The notes under the pieces: generated by a model
What the model saw: only the letters and a program-made list of their open reading frames with translations
Told to the model about the DNA's origin: nothing
Database searches by the model: none
In this document: positions 8,094-17,020 of the stretch, piece after piece
Position numbering within the stretch: position 1 is the first letter of the stretch
How the letters are laid out: the number at the start of each line of letters is the position of its first letter
Position numbers and translations under genes: made by a program
From: Nocardioides eburneiflavus
GTDB lineage: Bacteria > Actinomycetota > Actinomycetes > Propionibacteriales > Nocardioidaceae
Direction: 5' to 3'
Assembly: GCF_004785795.1 (NCBI RefSeq)
Contig: NZ_SRRO01000001.1
Location: 4,526,001 to 4,590,000, forward strand
Length of the DNA stretch: 64,000 nt

Positions 8094-9329
8094 TCAGGTC
8101 GCGGACCCGGGCTCCAGGCGTGCCCCGGCCGCGATCCCGCCCGAGACCCGCGAGTCGCGCCCGACCAGCACCAGGTCGTCGTCGTGGGCGAGCCTGCGCG
8201 TCGGCTCGGCGCCGACCCGTGCGCCGGCGAGCACCTCGCAGCGCTCGTCCAGCACGGTCGTACGGACCACCGCGCCCGCGCGGATGACACAGTCCTCCAT
8301 GACGACGCTGTCGTGGACCTCGGCGCCCTTCTCGACCACGACGCCGGGCCCCAGGACGCTCCCCGAGACGACCCCGGCGACGTCGGCGCCCGGGGACAGC
8401 ATCGAGTCGCGGCACTCCCCCGACGCCCGTACGCGCGCCGCGGGACGGTCCGGCCAGTGCGAGATGACGGGCCGGTCGGGGGCGTCGAACACGTCGACCT
8501 TCCCGGCCAGCAGGTCGCGGTGGGACTGGAGGTAGAGGCCCGGCTGGCCGACGTCGCGCCAGTAGCCGGTGAGCGGCACCGCGACCGCACGGCCGGTCTC
8601 GGCGAGCCGCGGGAGCAGGTGCTCCCCGAAGTCGCCGATGCCACTGTCGCCGTCGTCCTCGGCGTCGGCGTCGCCCGAGAGCTCGCGCCGCAGGTCGCGC
8701 AGCGTCGCGAGGAGCACCTCGGTGTCGTAGAGGAAGATCTCGGTCGCGACCGTGCCCGACGAGGGGCGCGACGGCTTGTTCTCGACGCCGGTGATCGTGC
8801 CGTCCCGCCCCGCGAGCACCACGACGTTGTCGGTGGCGTCCTTCTTGGTGACCTCGCTCGTCAGGACGGTGGCCACCCGGCCCGCGGCGACGTGCTCCTC
8901 CACCACCGGGGCGAGGTCCATGTTGAACACGTGGTCGGCGCTGCACACCACGAGCGTGCGGGCACCGAACGCCTCGATGTCGGCCGACATCCGCAGCAGC
9001 AGGTCGCCGTTGCCGTGCGCGAAGCCGCTCTCGGTGGCCGGACCGGTGCCGGTCTGCGGCACGATCCGGCGGAAGCCGCCACGGTTGCGGTCCAGGCTCC
9101 ACGGTCGCCCGCCGGACAGGTAGTCGTCGATCGACGTCACCTGGTACTCCAGGGAGACCCAGACGTCGGCGAGGTCGGCGTGGACGAGTCCGGACAGCGC
9201 GAAGTCGATCAGTCGGTGCACCCCACCGTACGGCAGCGCCGGCTTGGCCCGCTCCCTCGTCAGGACGTCCATCCGGGACCCCTGCCCCCCGGCCTGCACC
9301 AGGGCCAACACCTCACCACGACGCGTCAT
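8094..9329 (-). CDS. GlgC-like sugar-phosphate nucleotidyltransferase
   Basis: A 411-aa protein resembling glucose-1-phosphate adenylyltransferase. It has the N-terminal loop AGGQGSRMDVLTRERAKPALPYGG that binds nucleotide, then SADHVFNMD with the metal-binding Asp. GYWRDVGQ follows, then a C-terminal left-handed beta helix (repeats around SMLSPGADVAGVVSGSVLGPG). It transfers a nucleotide to a sugar-1-phosphate, probably ADP-glucose formation. Several regions differ from true GlgC as I remember it, so it may be a paralogue, and I withhold the symbol. An Asp/Glu-rich insertion (about residues 230-240) is unusual. Start ATG 9329; ATG 9341 is a possible alternative. It is divergent from nadA. Confidence 0.82.
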   Translation of the reverse strand: MTRRGEVLALVQAGGQGSRMDVLTRERAKPALPYGGVHRLIDFALSGLVHADLADVWVSLEYQVTSIDDYLSGGRPWSLDRNRGGFRRIVPQTGTGPATESGFAHGNGDLLLRMSADIEAFGARTLVVCSADHVFNMDLAPVVEEHVAAGRVATVLTSEVTKKDATDNVVVLAGRDGTITGVENKPSRPSSGTVATEIFLYDTEVLLATLRDLRRELSGDADAEDDGDSGIGDFGEHLLPRLAETGRAVAVPLTGYWRDVGQPGLYLQSHRDLLAGKVDVFDAPDRPVISHWPDRPAARVRASGECRDSMLSPGADVAGVVSGSVLGPGVVVEKGAEVHDSVVMEDCVIRAGAVVRTTVLDERCEVLAGARVGAEPTRRLAHDDDLVLVGRDSRVSGGIAAGARLEPGSAT

Positions 9330-9373
9330 GGGCCGAAGCATGGCACCCGGGACCGACTGTCCGGCCCCCCTCC

Positions 9374-9388
9374 TAGGATGGGGACATG
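9374..9388 (+). promoter_or_regulatory. Predicted -10 box of a leaderless promoter for nadA
   Basis: TAGGAT at 9374-9379 is followed by GGGGAC and then the ATG at 9386, the six-base spacing seen at other genes here. The G-rich spacer might be mistaken for a ribosome binding site, but it is too close to the start. Confidence 0.45.
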
Positions 9389-10582
9389 AGCCTCGTCGAC
9401 CTGCCGCTCCTCCCCCTCGGCAAGGGCCGCGACCTCGACGCCGAGCGCGGCGTCGAGTGCCCCGGCGACCTGCCTGCGGCCTCCGACCCCGACCTCGTCG
9501 CACGGGCCCGCGCAGCCAAGGAGGCGCTGGGCGATCGGGTCTTCGTGCTCGGTCACCACTACCAGCGCGACGAGGTCATCCAGTTCGCCGACGTCACCGG
9601 CGACTCCTTCAAGCTCGCCCGCGACGCCGCGGCGCGCCCCGACGCGGAGTTCATCGTCTTCTGCGGCGTGCACTTCATGGCCGAGTCGGCCGACATCCTC
9701 ACCGCGCCCAGCCAGCAGGTCGTGCTCCCCGACCTCGCCGCCGGGTGCTCGATGGCCGACATGGCCCGGCTGCGTCAGGTCGAGGACGCCTGGGACGCGA
9801 TGGCCGACGCCGGCATCCAGGACAGCGTCGTCCCCGTCACCTACATGAACTCCAGCGCCGACATCAAGGCGTTCTGCGGTCGCAACGGGGGCGTGGTCTG
9901 CACCTCCTCCAACGCCGACGTCGCCCTCGAGTGGGCCTTCGCCCAAAAGCCCGACGCCCAGGGTGACGGGCAGGGCGGCGCCAAGGTGCTCTTCCTCCCC
10001 GACCAGCACCTCGGCCGCAACACCGCCGTCCTCCAGATGGGCATCGCGCTCGACGAGTGCGTCGTGTGGGACCCGCTGCAGCCCGGCGGCGGCCTCACCG
10101 CCGAGGAGCTCCGCGACGCGCGGATGATCCTCTGGAAGGGCCACTGCTCCGTGCACGGCCGCTTCTCCGAGGACGTCGTCGACGAGCTGCGCGCGCAGCA
10201 CCCCGGCATCAACATCCTCGTCCACCCCGAGTGCAAGCACGAGGTCGTGCTCAAGGCGGACCTGGTCGGGTCGACGGAGTTCATCATCAAGACCATCGAG
10301 GCCGCCGAGCCCGGCACGGTCTGGGCGATCGGCACCGAGCTCAACCTCGTCAAGCGGCTGGCCGACGCCCACCCCGACAAGACGATCGTCTTCCTCGACC
10401 GCAACGTCTGCTACTGCTCGACGATGAACCGCATCGACCTGCCCCACCTCGTGTGGGCGCTCGAGAACCTCGTCGCGGGCACGGTCGTCAACCAGATCGT
10501 CGTCGACCCCGAGACCGAGGCCGACGCGCTCGTCGCGCTCCAGCGGATGCTCGACCTGCCGGGCAAGTCGCACCGCGACTGA
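9386..10582 (+). CDS. nadA: Quinolinate synthase A
   Basis: Quinolinate synthase (398 aa) condenses iminoaspartate with dihydroxyacetone phosphate in de novo NAD synthesis and needs a [4Fe-4S] cluster. Visible signatures are LGHHYQRDEV near residue 55, Cys121 in DLAAGCSMAD, the MNSSADIKAFCG segment, HPECKHEV, and the C-terminal NVCYCSTMNRI. These include the cluster-ligand cysteines of the family. Length fits the longer actinobacterial type. nadB and nadC are not in the window. The ErpA carrier at 5 kb is a plausible cluster donor. Confidence 0.96.
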   Translation: MSLVDLPLLPLGKGRDLDAERGVECPGDLPAASDPDLVARARAAKEALGDRVFVLGHHYQRDEVIQFADVTGDSFKLARDAAARPDAEFIVFCGVHFMAESADILTAPSQQVVLPDLAAGCSMADMARLRQVEDAWDAMADAGIQDSVVPVTYMNSSADIKAFCGRNGGVVCTSSNADVALEWAFAQKPDAQGDGQGGAKVLFLPDQHLGRNTAVLQMGIALDECVVWDPLQPGGGLTAEELRDARMILWKGHCSVHGRFSEDVVDELRAQHPGINILVHPECKHEVVLKADLVGSTEFIIKTIEAAEPGTVWAIGTELNLVKRLADAHPDKTIVFLDRNVCYCSTMNRIDLPHLVWALENLVAGTVVNQIVVDPETEADALVALQRMLDLPGKSHRD

Positions 10583-10622
10583 TGCGGGCCGCGGGGGCCG
10601 AGCGGGACCGGGTGGCGGCTCC

Positions 10623-11813
10623 ATGAGCGCCGCGCCCCGGATCAGCGACGCCGAGCGACGCAGGCGCATCGCCGTGCGCCACGGCCTCGCGCCGGCGTAC
10701 CGCCTCGACAGCGTCGTCGCCGTCACCGAGGCGATGACCGCGCTGCACGCCACCGAGGCCGCCACCGTCCACCTCGCCGTCGCGGCACGCTCGGAGGGGC
10801 TCACGCCCGCCCACGTCGACCACGAGCTCTACGAGGCGCGTGGGGTGGTCAAGCAGCTCGCCATGCGCCGCACGCTCTTCGTCGTTCCCCGCGAGCTCCT
10901 GCCCGCGGCGTGGGGCAGCGCGTCGGCCCGGGTCGCGACGTCGGAGCGCAAGCGCATCGCCAGGGCCATCGCCGGCGCCGGCATCGCCGACGACGGAGGC
11001 GCCTGGCTCGACATGGCCCGCGCGGCCGTGCTGGAGCGCCTCGGTGCCGGGCCGGCCACCACCTCCGAGCTCCGGGCAGAGCTGCCGGAGCTGACCGGCA
11101 TGGTCGGCGGCGACACCGACAAGCCCTACGACCGGCCCGTGCCGGTCGCGCCGTGGGTGCTCACCCACCTCGGCCTCGAGGGCGCGATCGTGCGGGGCCG
11201 CAACGCCGGCCACTGGCGACTCAACAAGCCCATCTGGACGCGGACCGTCGACTGGCTGGGGCCGGTGCCGGACCCGCTCGATGAGGCCGCCGGCTACGCC
11301 GAGCTCGTCCGCCGCTGGCTGGCGACCTTCGGGCCGGGCACGGCCGCGGACCTCCAGTGGTGGCTCGGCTCCACGAAGACCGCCGTCACCCGAGCGCTGC
11401 GCGACGTCGGCGCGGTCGAGGTCGGCCTCGATGACGGCTCGACCGGCTGGGTCAACCCCGACGACGTCGACGACACCGGCCCGGTCGAGCCATGGGCCGC
11501 ACTCCTGCCGACCCTGGACCCGACCGTGATGGGGTGGAGGTCGCGGGCCTTCTACCTCGACCCGGCCCACGTGTCCCACCTCTTCGACACCAACGGCAAC
11601 GCCGGCACCACCGGGTGGTGGGACGGACGCGTGGTCGGCTGCTGGGTGCAGGACGACGACGGGACCGTACGCCTGTCGCTGCTCGAGGACGTCGGGGCGG
11701 ACGGCGTGGCCGCCCTCGAGCAGGAGGCGCGACGGCTCACCGCGTGGCTCGACGGCGTCGTCGTCGGCCACGTGTACGCCTCGCGCCAGATGAAGCAGGC
11801 CAAGCTGCCGTAG
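10623..11813 (+). CDS. Winged-helix DNA-binding protein, AlkZ/HTH_42 family
   Basis: A 396-aa protein with the layout of the AlkZ-like family (formerly HTH_42): tandem winged-helix domains followed by a beta-rich C-terminal part. Typical blocks are the N-terminal ALHATEAATVHLAVAAR, QLAMRRTLFVVPREL, and a C-terminal VMGWRSRAFYLDP. Characterised members are DNA glycosylases that unhook interstrand crosslinks or excise bulky lesions, but many actinobacterial paralogues are untested. It follows nadA after 40 bp and may be cotranscribed. It converges with the histidine kinase gene, whose stop is 18 bp away. Confidence 0.82.
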   Translation: MSAAPRISDAERRRRIAVRHGLAPAYRLDSVVAVTEAMTALHATEAATVHLAVAARSEGLTPAHVDHELYEARGVVKQLAMRRTLFVVPRELLPAAWGSASARVATSERKRIARAIAGAGIADDGGAWLDMARAAVLERLGAGPATTSELRAELPELTGMVGGDTDKPYDRPVPVAPWVLTHLGLEGAIVRGRNAGHWRLNKPIWTRTVDWLGPVPDPLDEAAGYAELVRRWLATFGPGTAADLQWWLGSTKTAVTRALRDVGAVEVGLDDGSTGWVNPDDVDDTGPVEPWAALLPTLDPTVMGWRSRAFYLDPAHVSHLFDTNGNAGTTGWWDGRVVGCWVQDDDGTVRLSLLEDVGADGVAALEQEARRLTAWLDGVVVGHVYASRQMKQAKLP

Positions 11814-11831
11814 CCGTTCGGGGCCAGTGGT

Positions 11832-13010
11832 TCAGGCCCGGGCGAACGGCAGCTCGAACCAGAACACGGACCCGCCGCCGGGGCGCCCGTCGACCCCCAT
11901 CGACCCGCCGTGCGCCTCGACGATCCGGCGGCAGGTGGCCAGCCCGATGCCGGTGCCGTCGACGGTCTTGTCGAGCCGCGCGAGGGGGGCGAAGACGCGC
12001 TCGCGCTTGTCGTCGGGCACGCCGCGGCCACGGTCGCGGACCTCGATCCGGCTGTGGCCGTCGAGGAGCACCGCCTCGACCTCGATCTCGGGCGGTGCGT
12101 CGTCGACGGTGAACTTCGCCGCGTTGTCGAGCAGGTTCATCAGCACCGACCGCAGCTGGGCCGCGTCGCCGCGGGCGGGCGGGAGCGGGCCGGTGCGTAC
12201 GCTCCCGCGCGGCACGCGGTCGTCGAGGTCGTCGAGGGCCGCGGCCAGCTCGGCGTCGAGGTCGACGACCTCGTCACCCGGCGCAGCTCCCTGGGTGGCG
12301 AACTCGAGCAGGTTGCTGATCAGGCCGCCCATCCGGTCGACGCCCCGGCGGGCCCGTGCCAGGGTGTCGGTCTGGTAGGGGTCGGTGAGCTCGAGCTCGA
12401 GCGCCTCGAGGGACAGCGAGATCGCCGTCAACGGATTCTTCAGGTCGTGGCTGACCTGCCCGGCGAAGTGGGCCAGCCGGTCGTTGGAGGTGCTGAGGCG
12501 GGCGTTGACCTCGCTCAGGCGCCGGGACGCGAGCTCGAGCTCGAGGACGTCGACGACACGGTCGGCCAGGTGCTCGAGGCCCTTGGCCGTCTCCGTCGTG
12601 ACCCGGTGCACCTCGTTGTCGAAGACGCACAGCGTCCCGATGACGACCCCTGAGGGCGTGCGAAGCGGCTGCGAGCCGTAGTAGCGCACGTCGGCGAGGT
12701 CGCCGGTCGTCCAGGGGTTCCCCGCGAACCGCACGTCGCGACCGGCGTCCTCGACCATGATCGGGGCGCCCGACTCGACGACGAGGCGGCACATCGCGTC
12801 GTCCGCCGGCGTGCTCCGCCCCTCGAAGCCGGAGGTGGCCACCTGGTGCTGGAGCTCGCTGCTGAAGAGGTTGACCGCCGCGAATGGCACGCCTGCCACC
12901 TGGGCGGCGAGCTCGACCAGTGCGACGAGCTCCCGGCGGGGCGGCCCCCCCAGCACGTCGTACGTCGCCAGCACGCGCTCACGACGCGCGTCGTCCACCG
13001 GCCCGCTCAC
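11832..13010 (-). CDS. GAF-domain sensor histidine kinase, last gene of the Psp operon
   Basis: A 392-aa cytoplasmic kinase. A GAF sensory domain occupies about residues 25-160, followed by a HisKA dimerisation helix with phospho-acceptor His188 in SHDLKNPL. A HATPase domain has the N box (NLLDNAAKF), a G1-like DRGRGVPDD and the G2 box GTGIGLATCRRI. It has no membrane helix and no receiver domain. No response regulator gene is nearby, so the partner is unknown. GTG 13010 overlaps the pspAB stop (GTGA), which ties its translation to the phage-shock operon. An ATG at 13040 lies inside pspAB and is less likely. Confidence 0.9.
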   Translation of the reverse strand: MSGPVDDARRERVLATYDVLGGPPRRELVALVELAAQVAGVPFAAVNLFSSELQHQVATSGFEGRSTPADDAMCRLVVESGAPIMVEDAGRDVRFAGNPWTTGDLADVRYYGSQPLRTPSGVVIGTLCVFDNEVHRVTTETAKGLEHLADRVVDVLELELASRRLSEVNARLSTSNDRLAHFAGQVSHDLKNPLTAISLSLEALELELTDPYQTDTLARARRGVDRMGGLISNLLEFATQGAAPGDEVVDLDAELAAALDDLDDRVPRGSVRTGPLPPARGDAAQLRSVLMNLLDNAAKFTVDDAPPEIEVEAVLLDGHSRIEVRDRGRGVPDDKRERVFAPLARLDKTVDGTGIGLATCRRIVEAHGGSMGVDGRPGGGSVFWFELPFARA

Positions 13011-13579
13011 AGCCCCGGCGCCTTCCAGACCGCCAACCACCGCTTCAGGTCGGGCTCCATCGGCAGCTCCTCCTCCAGCAGGTCGCGCACGGACAGCTCG
13101 AGCAGGGTGTCACGGGCCTGGTCCCCGGTGGGCGCGAACGGGTAGAACGTGCCCTGCTTGTAGAGGTAGGTCAGGCCGAAGCGCTGGCCGGCGGCGTTGA
13201 CGAACGGCACCAGCGAGCACAGCAGCCCCGAGCCGAACCCGTTGAGCTCGAGCGTGGTGTTGACCGCGTGCAGGTCGGTGCACAGCCCCGCCAGGTCGGT
13301 CCTGTCCCCGCTGACGACGAGCCAGGTGAAGCCGAAGTCGTCCTCGGTGACCTCCACGTCAGGGGCCTCGGCGTCGTCGCGGATCAACGCGAGCACGTCG
13401 GCCTGGGTCTGGGTGAAGGCGGCACCGGCCGCCGAGCGGTAGCAGACGGACCCGGTGCCGGTCGGCTCGAAGCCGAGCGCCGTCTGGAGCGTGATGGCCG
13501 CGCTCGGCACGTGGAAGAGCGCGTCGAGGTCGTTGCGCCGCGGCTGCACCCGCCCCCGCATCGCCTCCCACAGCCCCAT
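13007..13579 (-). CDS. pspAB: PspA-associated protein PspAB
   Basis: A 190-aa soluble protein recognised as PspAB from its pattern and position. It begins with a short Trp/Arg-rich segment and the middle contains FTWLVVSGDRTDLAGLCTDLHAVN. The C-terminus holds the FAPTGDQARDTLLELSVRDLLEEELPMEPDLKRW-type helix, which is conserved in the family from memory. Its role in the membrane-stress response is not established. It follows htpX with a nine-base gap and is coupled to the kinase downstream. Confidence 0.85.
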   Translation of the reverse strand: MGLWEAMRGRVQPRRNDLDALFHVPSAAITLQTALGFEPTGTGSVCYRSAAGAAFTQTQADVLALIRDDAEAPDVEVTEDDFGFTWLVVSGDRTDLAGLCTDLHAVNTTLELNGFGSGLLCSLVPFVNAAGQRFGLTYLYKQGTFYPFAPTGDQARDTLLELSVRDLLEEELPMEPDLKRWLAVWKAPGL

Positions 13580-13588
13580 CGGTCCCCC

Positions 13589-14494
13589 TCAGCCCGCCGG
13601 CCGGCCCAGCTCGGTCTGGATCCGGGCGAGCTGCTCGAGCCGCTGCTGGAGCGGCGGGTGGGTCGCCACCAGGCCGCTGAGGCCGCCGCCGACGGCCGGG
13701 ACGATGCACAGTGCGCTGGCAGCGCTGGCGGCGCGCAGGTCGCGCCGCGGTGTCGCGGCCGCCTCGCCGCTGATCTTCTGCAGCGCGCTGGCCAGCGCTC
13801 CGGGCTTCAGCGTCAGGTAGGCGCCAGCGCGGTCGGCGCTGAGCTCGCGGTAGCGCGACAGGAGCCGCAGCAGCAGGTAGCTGACGACGTACACGACGAG
13901 GCTCACCACGACGGCCACCAGGACGGCCGGCAGGCTGCTGCTGTTGCGGGAGCGGCCCATCCCGCCGAACTGGGCGAACCGCATCAGCAACCCGGCCGCG
14001 ATGCCCGCGGAGGAGGCCACCGTCATCACGAGCACGTCGCGGTGCGCGACGTGGCTGAGCTCGTGGGCCAGGACGGCCTCGAGCTCCTCGGCGTCGAGCG
14101 TCCGGAGGATGCCGGTGGTCACGCACACGACCGCGCGGTCGGGCGATCGTCCGGTCGCGAAGGCGTTGGGCACGGCGAGGTCGGAGATTCCGACCCGGGG
14201 CTTCGGCATGTCGGCCAGCGCGCAGAGCCGGTCGATCATGCCGTGCAGCTCGGGGGCCTCCTCCGGGGTGACCGCACGGGCGCGCATCGCGCGCATCGCG
14301 ACCGAGTCGGAGGTCCACCACTGCCAGAACGCCATCCCGACCGCGATGACCGCGACGAGGACCGCGCCGCCCGTGCTGCGCACGAACACCATGACGGTGA
14401 CCACCAGCCCGACGAAGAGCGCCCCGAGGAGGAACATCGTCAGCGTCATCCGGGCCGTGAGGCCGGAGTCCTTGATGAAGCGGGAGGTGGCCAC
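13589..14494 (-). CDS. htpX: Membrane zinc metalloprotease HtpX
   Basis: A 301-aa M48 endopeptidase involved in quality control of membrane proteins. Two N-terminal membrane helices (about residues 17-37 and 42-58) precede the catalytic motif HELSH (His144, Glu145, His148). A hydrophobic hairpin lies around residues 180-215. The third zinc ligand is probably the Glu in the LSADRAG region, where the family has ELSADR. The C-terminus ends with the LVATHPPLQQRLEQL segment. It is part of the pspA-pspAA-htpX-pspAB-kinase operon and is separated by 13 bp from pspAA. Confidence 0.95.
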   Translation of the reverse strand: MATSRFIKDSGLTARMTLTMFLLGALFVGLVVTVMVFVRSTGGAVLVAVIAVGMAFWQWWTSDSVAMRAMRARAVTPEEAPELHGMIDRLCALADMPKPRVGISDLAVPNAFATGRSPDRAVVCVTTGILRTLDAEELEAVLAHELSHVAHRDVLVMTVASSAGIAAGLLMRFAQFGGMGRSRNSSSLPAVLVAVVVSLVVYVVSYLLLRLLSRYRELSADRAGAYLTLKPGALASALQKISGEAAATPRRDLRAASAASALCIVPAVGGGLSGLVATHPPLQQRLEQLARIQTELGRPAG

Positions 14495-14507
14495 CGGGTG
14501 GGGCCTC

Positions 14508-14786
14508 TCAGCCAGGGATGAGGCCGTCGTCGCCCAGGAGCTCGCGGACCTCGTCGATCGTCGCGTCCGGCGGCGGCAGGATCAGGTCGGACTCGTCGAG
14601 GGAGTCGAGGTCGTGGTGGGTGCCGCTGGAGCGCACGGCGGCGAGCAGGCCCTCGAGCGCGGTGCGGAACATCGCCTCGTCGCCGGACTCGATGGCGTGC
14701 TCGATCTGGTTGTCGAGCCCGTTGAGGGCGTCGAGCGCGTGGTCGTCGAGGTCGTACTGACCCTCGCCGAGGATCCGGACGATCAT
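14508..14786 (-). CDS. pspAA: PspA-associated protein PspAA
   Basis: A 92-aa acidic protein with the PspAA pattern: an N-terminal MIVRILGEGQYDL strand pair and a C-terminal short LLPPPDATIDEVRELL-like helix. It overlaps the end of pspA by four bases, as in other actinobacterial Psp operons. It is thought to act together with PspA at the membrane under envelope stress. No catalytic motif is visible. Confidence 0.9.
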   Translation of the reverse strand: MIVRILGEGQYDLDDHALDALNGLDNQIEHAIESGDEAMFRTALEGLLAAVRSSGTHHDLDSLDESDLILPPPDATIDEVRELLGDDGLIPG

Positions 14787-15583
14787 GCTCGTCCGCCCTC
14801 GTTGCTCTCGCCCTCCGAGCGCACGGCCTCCGGCTCGGCGGCGAGGATGTCACCGCCGGCGTCGGAGGACTCGATGGCCTGCGGCGTGCTGGAGGCCTTC
14901 AGCCGGGCGAGCTCGGCCTCGACGTCGGAGCCGGAGCTCAGCGCGTCGAGCTCGCGGGAGATGTCGTCGCCGGCGTTGAGCTGCGAGGCGTCATCGAGGG
15001 CCCCGGAGGCGATGAGCTCGTCGATGGCCTGGCCGCGCGCCTGCATCTGGGCGGTCTTGTCCTCGGCGCGCTGGATGGCGAGACCGACGTCGCCCATCTC
15101 CTCGCCGATGCCCGACATCGCCTCGCCGATGCGCGTCTGCGCCTCGGCGGCGGTGTAGGTCGCCTTGATCGTCTCCTTGCGGGTGCGGAACGCCTCGACC
15201 TTGGCCTGCAGCCGCTGCTGGGCCAGGACGAGCTTCTCCTCCTCGCCCTGGAGCGTGGCCTGCTGCTCCTTGAGGCTGGTGATCTGGGAGGCGAGCCCGG
15301 ACTTGCGGGTGAGCGCCTCGCGGGCGAGGTCCTCGCGGCCCGCGCCGATCGCCTTCTCGGCCTGACCCTGCAGCTTGGCGGCCTGCTGCTCGAGCTGGTT
15401 GACCTGGAGCTCGACCCGCTTGCGGCTGGTGGCGACGTCGGCGACGCCGCGACGCACCTTGGAGAGCAGCTCGAGCTGGCGCTGGTAGCTGTAGTCGAGG
15501 GTCTCGCGGGGGTCCTCCGCCCTGTCCAGGGCCTTGTTGGCCTTGGAGCGGAAGATCAGGCTGATGCGCTTCATGAGACTCAT
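14783..15583 (-). CDS. pspA: Phage-shock protein A, PspA/IM30 family (ESCRT-III-like)
   Basis: A 266-aa almost wholly alpha-helical protein. It starts with the amphipathic membrane-binding helix (MKRISLIFRSKANKALD) and the sequence DYSYQRQLELL typical of PspA. Long coiled-coil helices full of Gln, Glu and Lys run to about residue 190. The C-terminal 70 residues are acidic, Ser-rich and probably flexible, longer than in E. coli PspA. It binds stressed membranes and forms oligomers. It is the first gene of a five-gene operon and is divergent from the DUF3043 gene. A TAGGGT -10-like box lies upstream at about 15657-15662 on this strand. Confidence 0.94.
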   Translation of the reverse strand: MSLMKRISLIFRSKANKALDRAEDPRETLDYSYQRQLELLSKVRRGVADVATSRKRVELQVNQLEQQAAKLQGQAEKAIGAGREDLAREALTRKSGLASQITSLKEQQATLQGEEEKLVLAQQRLQAKVEAFRTRKETIKATYTAAEAQTRIGEAMSGIGEEMGDVGLAIQRAEDKTAQMQARGQAIDELIASGALDDASQLNAGDDISRELDALSSGSDVEAELARLKASSTPQAIESSDAGGDILAAEPEAVRSEGESNEGGRA

Positions 15584-15813
15584 CGGGGTGGAGACCCTCT
15601 CTTGGTCATGCGGGGGTGGTGGCGGTGACGTCCGGAGACGTACGGACTGGTGTCCTCACCCTAGGACCAAACCCAAGCCGGAGGTAGGGCATCGGCGCGA
15701 CACCGGTCCCGGCGGGTCGCGAGGATAAGCTGGCCCCCACATCCCGTCGGGCGCCCGATCGGCCCTCCGATCCGCGTCCGGTCCCCATCGAAGCCCACGT
15801 GAAGGCAGCACCC

Positions 15814-16395
15814 GTGTTCCGTCGTTCCACCCCCGAGCCCGAGCTCCCGCCAACCCACGACAAGGTGGGCGGCAAGGGCCGCCCCACGCCGTCGCGCAAG
15901 GAGGCGGAGGCCGCTGCCCGGGCCCGCGCCAAGGTGCCGCGGACCCGCAAGGAGCAGGCGGCCGCCCAGCGCGCCGCCCGCGGCGACGCCTCCCGCAAGA
16001 TGCGCGCCGCGATGAAGACCGGCGACGAGCGCTACCTGCCCAGCCGCGACCGCGGCCCCGTACGTCGCTTCATCCGCGACTTCGTGGACTCGCGCTTCTC
16101 GTTCATCGAGCTCATGGTCCCGCTGCTGGTCGTGTCGATGGTCCTCGGGTACTCCGGCAACCCGAGCATGATGAGCCTCAGCAACACGATCCTGTTCACG
16201 ACGCTGCTCGTGATCGTGTTCGACATCGTGATGCTCCGCTTCCGGCTGCGTCGCGAGATCTCCCGTCGCTTCCCGGGCGAGCCGATGAAGGGCGTGACGC
16301 TCTACGCCGCGATGCGCTCGCTCCAGATGAAGTTCCTGCGCCTGCCCAAGGCCCAGGTCAAGATCGGCGAGAAGCTCCCCGAGACCTATCGATGA
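15814..16395 (+). CDS. DUF3043 membrane protein
   Basis: A 193-aa protein. The N-terminal 100 residues are highly charged (Lys/Arg/Ala), with GGKGRPTPSRKEAEAAAR typical of actinobacterial DUF3043 proteins. Two membrane helices follow (about residues 107-125 and 132-152), then a cytoplasmic basic tail. Function is unknown. GTG 15814 was preferred to GTG 15799 because VFRRS matches the usual N-terminus and AAGG lies about nine bases upstream. It is divergent from pspA and shares a 230-bp intergenic region with it. The GNAT gene follows after 10 bp. Confidence 0.82.
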   Translation: MFRRSTPEPELPPTHDKVGGKGRPTPSRKEAEAAARARAKVPRTRKEQAAAQRAARGDASRKMRAAMKTGDERYLPSRDRGPVRRFIRDFVDSRFSFIELMVPLLVVSMVLGYSGNPSMMSLSNTILFTTLLVIVFDIVMLRFRLRREISRRFPGEPMKGVTLYAAMRSLQMKFLRLPKAQVKIGEKLPETYR

Positions 16396-16405
16396 GCCCC
16401 CTGCG

Positions 16406-16966
16406 ATGACACACAGCCACTCCGGCGGTCCGACCGCCGACGTCTCCGTGCGCGTGGCCTGGGCCGACGACGCCGACGCGATCGCCGCGGTCCAGGTGCG
16501 GGCGTGGCCCGAGCTGTACGCCGGGCTGCTCCCCGCGGAGGCCTTCCCGACCGACGTCGAGGAGGTCGCGGCCCGGTGGCGCGACTCGCTCGCCCGACCT
16601 GCCGACGCCCGCAACCGGGTGCTGGTCGCCCTCGAGCGCAACCGTGTCGTCGGCTTCGCCCTGACCCTCCCGGCGGCCGACCCCGATTGCGACCCCGTGG
16701 CCGACGGCGAGCTGGCCGAGGTCACCCTCGACCCGGCCGAACGCGCCAAGGGCCACGGCTCCCGGCTGCTCCAGGCGGCCGTCGACACCCTGGCCGCCGA
16801 CCGGTTCAGCCGGGCGGTGACCTGGGTGAACTCCGCCGACGACGCACTGCGCACGTTCCTCACCGAAGCAGGCTGGGCCCCCGACACGGCCCACCGTGAG
16901 CTCGACCTCGACGGCACCGGCGAGACGACGGTCAAGCAGGTCCGGCTCCACACCGCGATCGTCTGA
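16406..16966 (+). CDS. GNAT-family N-acetyltransferase
   Basis: A 186-aa GNAT enzyme. Motif A appears as EVTLDPAERAKGHGSRLLQAAVD (about residues 109-131), where the G-x-G acetyl-CoA loop is GHGS. A C-terminal FLTEAGWAPD fits motif B. The acceptor is unknown. The first 15 residues are His/Ser-rich and probably disordered. It is likely cotranscribed with the upstream DUF3043 gene. Confidence 0.82.
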   Translation: MTHSHSGGPTADVSVRVAWADDADAIAAVQVRAWPELYAGLLPAEAFPTDVEEVAARWRDSLARPADARNRVLVALERNRVVGFALTLPAADPDCDPVADGELAEVTLDPAERAKGHGSRLLQAAVDTLAADRFSRAVTWVNSADDALRTFLTEAGWAPDTAHRELDLDGTGETTVKQVRLHTAIV

Positions 16967-17004
16967 GGCGCCAGGAACTCACCCCCGCAGCTGCTTGATT
17001 TTCC

Positions 17005-17020
17005 TGTGACGCGCGTCACT
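17005..17020. promoter_or_regulatory. CRP/GlxR-like operator
   Basis: TGTGACGCGCGTCACT contains a perfect 14-bp palindrome (17006-17019). It fits the TGTGA-N6-TCACA consensus of actinobacterial Crp/GlxR with one mismatch. It lies about 50 bp upstream of the small membrane protein start. A second hairpin (arms 17028-17034 and 17041-17047) lies between operator and start codon. Confidence 0.55.
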
